NCBI RefSeq assembly: GCF_945952095.1
Contig: NZ_CAMFHL010000179.1
Span: 1-15,245, forward strand
Direction of reading: 5' to 3'
From: an uncultured Arsenicibacter sp.
GTDB taxonomy: Bacteria > Bacteroidota > Bacteroidia > Cytophagales > Spirosomataceae
Length of the DNA: 15,245 bases
The notes below the pieces were generated by a model that saw nothing but the letters and a program-made list of their open reading frames with translations, ran no database searches and was not told where the DNA came from. The position numbers were made by a program, and so were the translations under genes. Of the stretch, positions 1 through 6,901 are shown in pieces. Within the stretch, counting starts at the first letter, position 1. The number at the start of each line of letters is the position of its first letter.

Positions 1-175
1 CGACCGGCCCCACACCAGCCGTTCCGATGCGAATCCGGTCGGCATCTACCGACGTTTGCAGTAATGACCGGAAGTAGATTAAACCGGCCACCACCACCAC
101 GCCAATAACGGCCACCGTTATACCCCGGCGGGTTCGGGAACGGCTTGTGATTTCAGGTGATAACTCTTTGTCCAT
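1..175 (-). CDS. HlyD-type efflux/secretion periplasmic adaptor, N-terminal part only
   Basis: This gene runs off the left edge, so only its first 58 codons are visible, read from the ATG at 175-173. The product starts MDKELSPEITSRSRTRRG. It continues with one hydrophobic segment (about residues 18-34), then a short periplasmic stretch ending ADRIRIGTAGVGPV. A short basic cytoplasmic tail, a single membrane anchor and an 'IR...A.V..GPV' beta-strand entry are typical of HlyD/membrane-fusion adaptors that link an inner-membrane ABC or RND pump to an outer-membrane channel. In Bacteroidota such adaptors often begin with M-D-x-x-L-x-P-E followed by arginines. No Shine-Dalgarno sequence is evident. 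The transport partner would lie outside the window, so the substrate cannot be inferred. Other single-anchor periplasmic proteins remain possible until the missing lipoyl/barrel domains are seen. Confidence 0.65.
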   Translation of the reverse strand, partial: MDKELSPEITSRSRTRRGITVAVIGVVVVAGLIYFRSLLQTSVDADRIRIGTAGVGPV

Positions 176-183
176 TGGTTTGT

Positions 184-213
184 TGCGTTACGCTCTTTCT
201 AATAGCGAACGCA
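184..213 (-). promoter_or_regulatory. Inverted repeat just upstream of the adaptor start
   Basis: TGCGTT (184-189) pairs with AACGCA (208-213), and CGCT (191-194) pairs with AGCG (204-207). This gives a 10-bp interrupted palindrome with one bulged base (190) and a 9-nt centre. It sits 8 nt upstream of the adaptor ATG on the minus strand, where it could be a repressor operator or a 5'-UTR hairpin that limits translation. The pairing is seen directly; the role is inferred. Confidence 0.45.
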
Positions 214-273
214 GTGCCAAACCATAAACCACTAATTATCAGTCCATTTCTTCTTATCAAGGGGCTTATTACC

Positions 274-323
274 TGTGCGAAACCGCACATCACGTTGCAT
301 TCCGCACAGGCTTTTGTGCGGAA
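274..323. promoter_or_regulatory. Two adjacent palindromes sharing the TGTGCG motif
   Basis: TGTGCG-AAAC-CGCACA (274-289) is a perfect 6+6 palindrome. TTCCGCACA (300-308) pairs perfectly with TGTGCGGAA (315-323) around a 6-nt centre, and outer CGTTG (293-297)/CAACG (328-332) can extend it. The TGTGCG/CGCACA half-site thus occurs four times in 50 nt. No U-run follows in either direction, so an intrinsic terminator is unlikely. A dimeric repressor operator pair for the downstream efflux adaptor is the simplest reading. Confidence 0.45.
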
Positions 324-453
324 AACACAACGCATGACAAATCCGCAGGCATTTCGTATGGTATATCCATTAACAGAAAATGCCCCCAACCCGATGCAAG
401 GATGTGCAAGACAACCAAGGCGGGTTAGGAGCATTTACCGTCAATCAGTCCGG

Positions 454-2103
454 TCAGTTGCAGCCCGTTCCGGTCACTGAAAACGTATAGCTAACCGGCA
501 TGTTTCCGGGATCGCCATAGGCCGTTACGGTATAGGTACCCGGTTTGTTGATGCCTGGTGCCGTCAGGTTATTGCCCAAACTAAAATTCCGGAAAACCGT
601 GCTGAACACATACCCACTGTTGTTTGTAATGACAAACCGTTTACCCCATCCCTGCCCTGTAAACGTAACGGGACAGTTGCCGGTGCTCAGCACCAGCAAC
701 GGCTGATTAATTGCCGGACTGGTAACCGACAAAGCAGCCGGAGGCTCGGTTGCCGTTACGCTGATGGCCGCCGAGGCTGTTGCCGAACAGTTGCCCGTCG
801 TGCCGGTTACCGAGAGGGTTGTCGCAGAGGTAACGTCCGTCAGTACCAACGGATTCTCCGTTGATCCGTTGCTCCAGGTGTAGCTGGTGGCGCCCGAAGC
901 AGTCAGCGTGGCCGACCCGCCCGAGGTGATCGTCTGAGAAGCGGGCGAAACCAACACCAGGCATTGCAGCGGAGCCGCACAGCTTGATAGTCCCCCATTG
1001 GTAGCAGCATAGATTGTATTGCCGGCTACAATAACGTCATTCACCACATCATCGCCCAGCCCATTGGCGGCCTTGGTATACGTGGTGAAGGTTTGGCCCC
1101 CATCGGTCGAGATACTCAACCCACTACCAGTAGCTGCATACACCGTTCTGCCGACGGCATACACCCCGCTTATCGGCCCTGTTCCCAGACCATTTGTTCC
1201 GCCTTCTACGCTGCTAAAGCTGTTACCACCATCTGTTGAGATATTCAAGAATCGAGAATAACCTCCATAGACGGTTGCGCTACCTGGCGTCGTGGCCGCT
1301 GGTAAGACAAACGTACCTCCTGAAGAATATACGCTACCACCGCCAAGAAATCCATCCGTCTCGCCTTTTTGAACAAATGAGTTCCCGCCATCGGTCGAAA
1401 TATTGAACGCCGAGTCACCGAGTCGCCCGCCTGCATAGACGGTTGCGCTACCTGGTGTCGTGGCTGCCGGCAAGACATATATAGAAGAAATAAACAAATT
1501 GGCGTATTCATTACCAGTTTGTTTCTGCACGAAGTTATTACCCCCATTGGTCGATATATAAATTCCATTTCCATAAGATGCACCATAGATGGTTGCGCTA
1601 CCCGGCGTTGTAGTTGCTGGTAAGGCAAATAGTCCCGTAAGACCAGAAATATTCAGTTTAGTAGTGAAGGTTGTGCCGCCATCCGTCGAGATACTTATTC
1701 CGGCATCGGTAGCTGCATAAATGGTGATACTGCCCGATGAAGTACCCTTCAACACATATACACTAGTTACTCTATCATCCGAGAGCCCGTTGGCTACTTT
1801 GGTTTTATTAGAAAAGGTGTTGCCACCATCGGTCGAGATGCTCAGGCCATTATCGGTCGCGGCATAAATCGTGTTACTCGCGGGAGCGGTGGCCGTGAGC
1901 GCAAACACCGCGTTCACCACGTTGCTCCCGAGGCCGTTGCCGGTGGTTTTGGTTGTATACGTCGTGCAAACGGGTCCGCTCTGCGCATAGGCAGTAGCGG
2001 AGGCCAACCCACCAAGGATACAGATCAGCAGGAGCGCCTGCACAGCCCGTGAACGGGTCAGAAGGCGGGCTTTTACAGAAGCATAAAGGGTAAACAGAGA
2101 CAT
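454..2103 (-). CDS. Secreted seven-bladed propeller protein with Ig-like domain
   Basis: The start is placed at 2103, giving 549 residues. An ATG 43 codons upstream would put a long polar stretch in front of an otherwise good signal peptide (basic residues 11-19, hydrophobic core 21-35, cleavage near AYAQS at 38-42). Seven repeats of the type (T/A)(I/V)Y..(T/S)...GLSIS follow. Six of them carry I-S-T-(D/N)-G-G-x-x-F, and the last ends early, as in a propeller closed by N- and C-terminal strands (about residues 45-375). Such blades occur in BNR/sortilin-like and photosystem-assembly-like sensors. Residues about 385-450 form an Ig-like region containing TWSNGSTENP, common in Bacteroidota secreted proteins. 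The C-terminal ~95 residues (ending GTGCN) are unrecognised and do not look like the usual type IX sorting domain. Export by Sec is likely; the ligand is unknown. It is divergent from the hybrid sensor, which has its own propeller, so the two may be functionally linked (inference). Confidence 0.85.
   Translation of the reverse strand: MSLFTLYASVKARLLTRSRAVQALLLICILGGLASATAYAQSGPVCTTYTTKTTGNGLGSNVVNAVFALTATAPASNTIYAATDNGLSISTDGGNTFSNKTKVANGLSDDRVTSVYVLKGTSSGSITIYAATDAGISISTDGGTTFTTKLNISGLTGLFALPATTTPGSATIYGASYGNGIYISTNGGNNFVQKQTGNEYANLFISSIYVLPAATTPGSATVYAGGRLGDSAFNISTDGGNSFVQKGETDGFLGGGSVYSSGGTFVLPAATTPGSATVYGGYSRFLNISTDGGNSFSSVEGGTNGLGTGPISGVYAVGRTVYAATGSGLSISTDGGQTFTTYTKAANGLGDDVVNDVIVAGNTIYAATNGGLSSCAAPLQCLVLVSPASQTITSGGSATLTASGATSYTWSNGSTENPLVLTDVTSATTLSVTGTTGNCSATASAAISVTATEPPAALSVTSPAINQPLLVLSTGNCPVTFTGQGWGKRFVITNNSGYVFSTVFRNFSLGNNLTAPGINKPGTYTVTAYGDPGNMPVSYTFSVTGTGCN
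1266..1629 (-). repeat. Intragenic DNA repeats encoding propeller blades
   Basis: Three stretches starting near 1266, 1434 and 1584 share the core GGTTGCGCTACC and the following ~25 nt, which encode L-P-A-(A/T)-T-T-P-G-S-A-T-(V/I)-Y on the minus strand. Spacing is 168 and 150 nt, about one blade. The blades on either side (from about 1717 and 1863) are much more diverged at DNA level. This suggests recent duplication or gene conversion inside the propeller. Confidence 0.75.
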
Positions 2104-2252
2104 AGTTACAAGTGGTTTTAAGAGTACATGGATTACACCCGCTGACGGTGGGTTTTCCGGTTTGCCATTCAGGACTGGCAGGCAGGAAACTGATGTACGA
2201 GTGCCGCTGCAAAGGTCCTGCGGGTTTGGCAAACTTGCCCGAAAACATACAC

Positions 2253-2290
2253 ATACAATCCTGCCATTCTACGTATACAATCCTGCCATT
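2253..2290. promoter_or_regulatory. Perfect 16-bp direct repeat, 22-bp period: candidate AraC-type operator
   Basis: ATACAATCCTGCCATT occurs at 2253-2268 and again, without a mismatch, at 2275-2290; start-to-start distance is 22 bp, close to two helical turns. AraC-family proteins bind pairs of roughly 17-bp direct repeats about 21 bp apart on one face of the DNA. The downstream plus-strand gene encodes an AraC-type output domain, so autoregulation or control of the divergent propeller gene is plausible. The repeats lie 150-187 nt upstream of the minus-strand ATG and 204-241 nt upstream of the plus-strand ATG. Confidence 0.6.
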
Positions 2291-2426
2291 GTAACCATTA
2301 ACCCTATTTAAGTACAAAAAACTGGTCATTTCTGTGGCAATCACTGTCCGGAGCCGAGCCGGTTGCCACAACACAAAAAAGGCGGTTTACGCTCCCTTTT
2401 GTGAAGCAACATATGGTTACTTTTCT

Positions 2427-2434
2427 TACTTTTG
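2427..2434 (+). promoter_or_regulatory. Bacteroidota-type -7 promoter element for the hybrid sensor gene
   Basis: TACTTTTG matches the -7 consensus TAnnTTTG exactly. A TTTG at 2398-2401 could be the -33 element, but the 25-nt spacing is longer than usual. Transcription would start near 2441, leaving a leader of about 50 nt. Confidence 0.45.
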
Positions 2435-2493
2435 ACACCTGTTGTTTCCAACAAGGGACACCACCGTAACGAGAACTTTACCATTTACAGGCA

Positions 2494-5400
2494 ATGGCCT
2501 CCTTCCAATGTGCATACCGGCAGACTGCTTGCCTGGCTTTCCTGTTTGCTTTCCTGTCCTGTAACATCCCTGTCTTTGGTCAGGGCTATACAGAGTCCGT
2601 TATCCACGCTACGTCACCGGCGTCTGATTATATCTTCCGGGTGCAGTACTTCGGGCAACAGCCGGGTTTTGACAACCGGAACGTACTGGCTATTGGTCAG
2701 GATAAGTCTGGTTTTATCTGGACAGGTACAACCATAAACGCTTATCGGTTCGACGGGACGCGGTTTAGATCCCTGCCAGCGGTAAAGGGGCCGGGCCGGC
2801 GGCCGTCTGCCCTGGTGTTTGATCTTACCGGGATGGATCAGGACGGTAATCAGTGGTTTTTTACGGCCAATCCCGGTGGCTTCCGGCAGATTACGGTACT
2901 ACCCCAGGGCCAGTCAGAACCTGTTTTATACGATTCGCTTTTCAGAAAGCCCTTTCCGCTACAGAAAGAAGCCATTCAACCCGCTACCCGCGAATCATCG
3001 GATACGGCTAAGGCAACGCTGCGGTATATCGCGACTGAAACCAACACCCGTGGCCTTTGGGAAATCGGCCGGAACGGTACGGTCCGGCTGATCTACCGCC
3101 TATCTGACCGTACCGGCATCCGGCACCTGCATCAAACTTCCGGCGGGACCCTGCTGGCAACGGTTTCTGACCTGATCACCAACCGCGTCAGTTTACTGGA
3201 AATTTCCACCAGCGGGAAACTCCTGCGGCAACTGCCCTTACCGGACCAACTGGCTGCGTTTCACGTCGATGAAAAAGGGGCAATTTATCTGTACCGGAAA
3301 GTGCTGGGCTATGAATTACCGGCAACCTGGCCGCATCTGGAACCGGCCCGGCTTGACAAATTTCTGTACCGGATGTCGCCGGCGGGAGAGCTGACTACCC
3401 TGCCCATTGCGCTGCCGGCGGGTTTGTTTCAGGTAGCTGCCCAGGAAAATTTCGCCGGTATACAAGCCACCTACGACGCTTTCCGCAACCTGTTCTGGGT
3501 CAGAACCAAAACCGTTCTGTTTGCCTGGCACCCAACGCATGGCGTCGTATTCGACGACCGTGCGGCCGGCGCTCCCCTGGCAACCACCCACGACCTGACC
3601 AGCCTGTTTATTGACCGCACGGGTTCTGTCTGGGCAGGCTCTTCGGAAGGGCTTTTTCTGATTACAGCCGAAAAAAATCAGTTCAGGCGGTATCTGTATA
3701 CCCCGGTTCAATCCAGTTCGTCGCCCGGCTTCGCGATTCGCGGCATCCTGCAACTGGGAAACGAATTATGGGTCAACTCCTCGACTACGCAGCGGGTCAA
3801 CCTTACCACCAACGCGTATACACCGCTGAGGAGTCTAACCAATTCTAACAACTATCCCGTGCGGGGAATGTACCCCATGCTTCAGGGGAACGATGGTTTT
3901 ATCTGGTCGGGAGCCCGCAGCCTTGTCCGGCTCGATCCGGCAACCCGCGAGCACCGCGAATTTATGCTTCCAGCCCCTAACTACGTATATGCCCTCTGGC
4001 AGGACGGACGGCAGCGGATCTGGGTTGGTACTGAATCGGGCCTGAACCTTTTTGACCCGAAAACCGGACAAAGCTCGCTCTTCAGGCGTTACAACCGGTT
4101 TCCGGAACTGGCTCATAATGCCATTCACGGATTTTTTCCTGACAAACAGGCGGGTGGTATCTGGATCGCCGCCTCGTCGGGTCTGTACCTCCTGGATACC
4201 CTCCGCGGCATTGTAGCCCGGTATAGTGATGAGCTTCCTGCTCCGTTTCAGCTGCCCGCTACCCAGATTAACTGGGTGCATGCAGACCGTGATGAACCAG
4301 GGGTTTACTGGCTGGCTACGCGGGGCGAAGGGCTGATCCGGTGGACCAAGCGGACCGGACAAACACAGGTCTTCACGCAACGGCAGGGATTGCCTGATAA
4401 TACCATTTACAGCATCGACGAAGACGCCCGGCACCGGCTTTGGTTGCCTACCAATGCCGGATTAGCCTGTTTCGGGAAACAGGCGCCGCATCAGGTGCAG
4501 CTTTATATACCGAAAGACGGCATCGCCCATGAGGAATTCAACCTGATGGCCCGCTGGAAAGCAAAGGACGGGCAGCTGTTTCTGGGTGGACTCAACGGCA
4601 TAACGGCTTTCAGACCCGACCGGATGGGCGCGGACTTACCGCATACCTTCCCGCTGCTGGTCACGAACTTCCAGCTCCTCGACACCCGAACCGGCCTGAT
4701 GACCGACACGTTGAACCATTTTCTGGCCAATAAAAAAGTCCGGCTACAACCGACCGACCGGTCGTTTGTGCTGTCATTTGCCATACCTGATTATCGATTT
4801 ACGAAGAATGCCCGGCTTTGGTACCGTATCCGCGGCTGGCAGGATACCTGGGCCGTTCAGCCCGGCATGGACCTGCACATTATCGGCCTGCCCCCGGGCA
4901 CCTACCAGCTGGAAACGCGTGTACAGGCAGCAGGCGGTCAATGGCTTACCGACGTTTTATCCATACCGGTAACTGCCCTCGCTCCTTTTTATCAACAGCT
5001 TTGGTTTTACCTGACCGGTCTGTTCGTGTTTCTCCTCGCAGGTACCCTGGTTGTCCGTTGGCGTACCCGGAAGCTCATGGCCCGGAACCAACAGCTGGAA
5101 GCAGAGGTACTGCGCCGGACGCAGCATATTGAAGCCGACAAAATCCTGATTGAGCAGCAATCGGCCCGCCTCCGGGAAAACGCCGAACTGAAAACCCGTT
5201 TCTTTACCAACGTAACCCACGAGTTCAGAACACCGCTGACCCTATTGATGGGGCCCATTAACTACCTGGCGAAACACGTTACCGATCCGACAGCGACTGA
5301 ACTGCTCACAGTCATGAAGCGCAATGCCTACCAGCTACTGACGCTGGTCAATAACGTGCTCGATCTGACTAAAGTTGACGCAGGCCGGCTGCTGCTGCTG

Positions 5401-6753
5401 GAAAAACCGACCGATGTGGCCGTGCTTATTCGCCAGCAGCTTAGCCTGTTTGCGGCACAGGCAGCCTACAATGAGGTACAGCTGAGGGCGGACATTCCTC
5501 AATCGGATTCATGGTATCTGATGGATGCCGAAAAAGTAGACACAATCCTTAAAAACCTCATTGCCAACGCCCTTCGATTCACTAAATCAGGCGGCCAGAT
5601 TACAGTGTCCCTGTCTACAGAAGCAGACATGATCCGGATGTCAGTCCGGGATACAGGCATTGGTATTCACCCCGGCGATTTACCGTTTATTTTTGAGCGT
5701 TACTACCAATCGTCCCGACCAGATGTTCCGTTGCAGGGCGGCACGGGTATTGGTCTGGCCATTGCTGCCGATTTTTGCCGGCTCTGGGGTGGTCAGCTAA
5801 CGGTTGAGTCGGCACCGGGCGTTGGCAGCACCTTTACGCTGACGTACCCGCTGCAACCGGTAGCCGCGCCGGCCCAACCAACTGCACCGGAAGCGTTACC
5901 GGTTGCAGCGCCACAACCGGCAGCTGCTGTAGCCGCCAAACACCGGCCGGTTTCTGCTACCGACCGGATCCTGATTGTGGAGGACAACCTGGATATGGCA
6001 GCCTATATATCCTCGTTATTGACGCCTCATTACCAAACCAGAACCGCCGCGAACGGACAGCTGGCGATTGACTGGCTGACCAATTGCAGCCCAGACGAAT
6101 TACCACAGCTCATTATCACCGATATGATGATGCCGGAGCTCGATGGTATGGGGCTGATTGGTGAAATTCGCAGACACCCCATGCTGAACACCATCCCGCT
6201 GATCATGCTTACCGCCCGGACAGATGCAAACCTGCGGCTAAAAATACTGGAACTGGGCGTTGCCGATTTTCTGACCAAACCCTTTGTCGGCAGTGAATTG
6301 CTGACGCGCATTGCCAATCTGCTCGAACGTGGCCGCGAACAAACTACCTGGCAGCAGGCCACCGATGATACGGAAACAACCGTGCAAAAGAAAGCCGTAC
6401 CGGTAGCAAACTGGTTACCAGCTCTCGAACGGTATATTCAGGATAATCTGTCGGATGCAGACTTCAAAAACAGCTCGCTGGCCGACCTCATCCATGTCAG
6501 CGAACGCCAGCTCTACCGGCTTATTAAAGTCAATACGGGATTTACACCGAATCAGTTTATTCAGGAAATACGTCTGCAATCGGCAAGGGAATGGCTCGAA
6601 AACGGCAAGGTAAGTACGGTAAAAGAAGCCTGCTATGCGGTAGGCTTTCAGCAGGTTTCGTATTTCTCCCGCATCTTCCAGCAACGGTTTGGCCTGTATC
6701 CCAGCGAAATCCGCCCGACAAAAGAACCTGCTGAAAGTTATGTGACACTGTAA
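2494..6753 (+). CDS. Hybrid two-component system sensor/regulator (HTCS) with AraC output
   Basis: One 1419-residue chain holds a whole signalling pathway. A signal peptide (1-29, ending VFGQG) is followed by a periplasmic regulator propeller of many W-x-G-(T/S) repeats (about 35-740), a Y_Y_Y domain (about 750-822) and a membrane helix (836-857). The cytoplasmic part has a coiled linker, the HisKA H-box with phospho-acceptor H909 (T-H-E-F-R-T-P-L), and a HATPase domain: N-box N1021/N1025, DTGIGI at 1053-1058, G-T-G-I-G-L at 1083-1088. An Ala/Pro-rich linker (about 1112-1155) leads to a receiver with acidic pair E1163/D1164, phospho-acceptor D1210 and K1262. An AraC helix-turn-helix domain (about 1320-1410) ends the chain. 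All catalytic residues are present. HTCS proteins usually sense oligosaccharides and switch on a neighbouring polysaccharide locus, but no SusC/SusD or glycosidase is in view. Candidate targets are the divergent propeller gene and the ceramidase-like gene 148 nt downstream. A terminator separates it from the latter. Confidence 0.95.
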   Translation: MASFQCAYRQTACLAFLFAFLSCNIPVFGQGYTESVIHATSPASDYIFRVQYFGQQPGFDNRNVLAIGQDKSGFIWTGTTINAYRFDGTRFRSLPAVKGPGRRPSALVFDLTGMDQDGNQWFFTANPGGFRQITVLPQGQSEPVLYDSLFRKPFPLQKEAIQPATRESSDTAKATLRYIATETNTRGLWEIGRNGTVRLIYRLSDRTGIRHLHQTSGGTLLATVSDLITNRVSLLEISTSGKLLRQLPLPDQLAAFHVDEKGAIYLYRKVLGYELPATWPHLEPARLDKFLYRMSPAGELTTLPIALPAGLFQVAAQENFAGIQATYDAFRNLFWVRTKTVLFAWHPTHGVVFDDRAAGAPLATTHDLTSLFIDRTGSVWAGSSEGLFLITAEKNQFRRYLYTPVQSSSSPGFAIRGILQLGNELWVNSSTTQRVNLTTNAYTPLRSLTNSNNYPVRGMYPMLQGNDGFIWSGARSLVRLDPATREHREFMLPAPNYVYALWQDGRQRIWVGTESGLNLFDPKTGQSSLFRRYNRFPELAHNAIHGFFPDKQAGGIWIAASSGLYLLDTLRGIVARYSDELPAPFQLPATQINWVHADRDEPGVYWLATRGEGLIRWTKRTGQTQVFTQRQGLPDNTIYSIDEDARHRLWLPTNAGLACFGKQAPHQVQLYIPKDGIAHEEFNLMARWKAKDGQLFLGGLNGITAFRPDRMGADLPHTFPLLVTNFQLLDTRTGLMTDTLNHFLANKKVRLQPTDRSFVLSFAIPDYRFTKNARLWYRIRGWQDTWAVQPGMDLHIIGLPPGTYQLETRVQAAGGQWLTDVLSIPVTALAPFYQQLWFYLTGLFVFLLAGTLVVRWRTRKLMARNQQLEAEVLRRTQHIEADKILIEQQSARLRENAELKTRFFTNVTHEFRTPLTLLMGPINYLAKHVTDPTATELLTVMKRNAYQLLTLVNNVLDLTKVDAGRLLLLEKPTDVAVLIRQQLSLFAAQAAYNEVQLRADIPQSDSWYLMDAEKVDTILKNLIANALRFTKSGGQITVSLSTEADMIRMSVRDTGIGIHPGDLPFIFERYYQSSRPDVPLQGGTGIGLAIAADFCRLWGGQLTVESAPGVGSTFTLTYPLQPVAAPAQPTAPEALPVAAPQPAAAVAAKHRPVSATDRILIVEDNLDMAAYISSLLTPHYQTRTAANGQLAIDWLTNCSPDELPQLIITDMMMPELDGMGLIGEIRRHPMLNTIPLIMLTARTDANLRLKILELGVADFLTKPFVGSELLTRIANLLERGREQTTWQQATDDTETTVQKKAVPVANWLPALERYIQDNLSDADFKNSSLADLIHVSERQLYRLIKVNTGFTPNQFIQEIRLQSAREWLENGKVSTVKEACYAVGFQQVSYFSRIFQQRFGLYPSEIRPTKEPAESYVTL

Positions 6754-6754
6754 A

Positions 6755-6785
6755 AGCATTGTCTTTCGGGAAAACAATGTTTTTT
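6755..6785 (+). terminator. Intrinsic terminator after the hybrid sensor gene
   Basis: CATTGT (6757-6762) pairs with ACAATG (6774-6779). Inside it, TTT (6764-6766) pairs with AAA (6771-6773) around the CGGG loop, with one bulged C. Six T residues (6780-6785) follow at once, and A-residues upstream of the stem let it extend into the T-run. It begins right at the stop codon. Confidence 0.85.
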
Positions 6786-6901
6786 ACGGTAGCCATGTGG
6801 CCTGTGTTGGTATATATTCCTGTAAATCCAGCCGGGCCAATAGCCTGTCAGCCGTGTTCAGGCGTATCATTCTTATTCTAACGCCTTGACCATTCGCTCC
6901 G

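Larger units (their letters stand above)
176..453. other. Intergenic gap rich in inverted repeats
   Basis: This 278-nt gap lies between two minus-strand genes: the end of the propeller protein and the start of the efflux adaptor. I see no convincing gene in it. The plus-strand reading frame that crosses it is antisense to the propeller gene at one end and to the adaptor start at the other, and has no recognisable protein character. Three inverted repeats (184-213, 274-289, 300-323) are its main content and are listed separately. On the minus strand a near match to the Bacteroidota -7 element (TATGGTTTG, one base too long) lies at 226-218. No U-tract terminator is visible after the propeller gene. 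Confidence 0.6.
2104..2493. other. Divergent intergenic region between propeller gene and hybrid sensor
   Basis: The 390-nt region controls two diverging genes. I see no gene in it; short open frames here have no protein character. It contains a tandem operator-like direct repeat (2253-2290), an exact TAnnTTTG element for the plus-strand gene (2427-2434) and a small TTTG-C-CAAA palindrome near 2225-2233. No clear promoter was found for the minus-strand gene. Confidence 0.6.

Noticed and set aside
300..323. Terminator of the propeller gene
   Set aside because: The hairpin has no U-tract on the minus strand and lies about 130 nt past the stop codon.
157..480. Plus-strand 107-residue open frame at the left end
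   Set aside because: It overlaps the ends of two better-supported minus-strand genes and the palindrome cluster, and shows no protein-like features.
454..750. Type IX secretion sorting domain at the propeller protein's C-terminus
   Set aside because: The last residues lack the usual short basic ending and the conserved Gly/Lys motifs of known sorting domains, so the claim was not made.
2104..2232. Longer start for the propeller protein (592 residues)
   Set aside because: The extra 43 residues are polar and would hide a normal signal peptide that starts at the ATG at 2103; the extension reads like non-coding sequence.
2180..2240. Promoter for the propeller gene (GACCTTTG on the minus strand)
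   Set aside because: It departs from TAnnTTTG at the first base, and the nearest TTTG lies only 12 nt upstream, too close for a -33 element.
5793..5987. Ala/Gly-rich minus-strand open frame inside the hybrid sensor gene
   Set aside because: It is the complement of the Ala/Pro-rich linker between the kinase and receiver domains.
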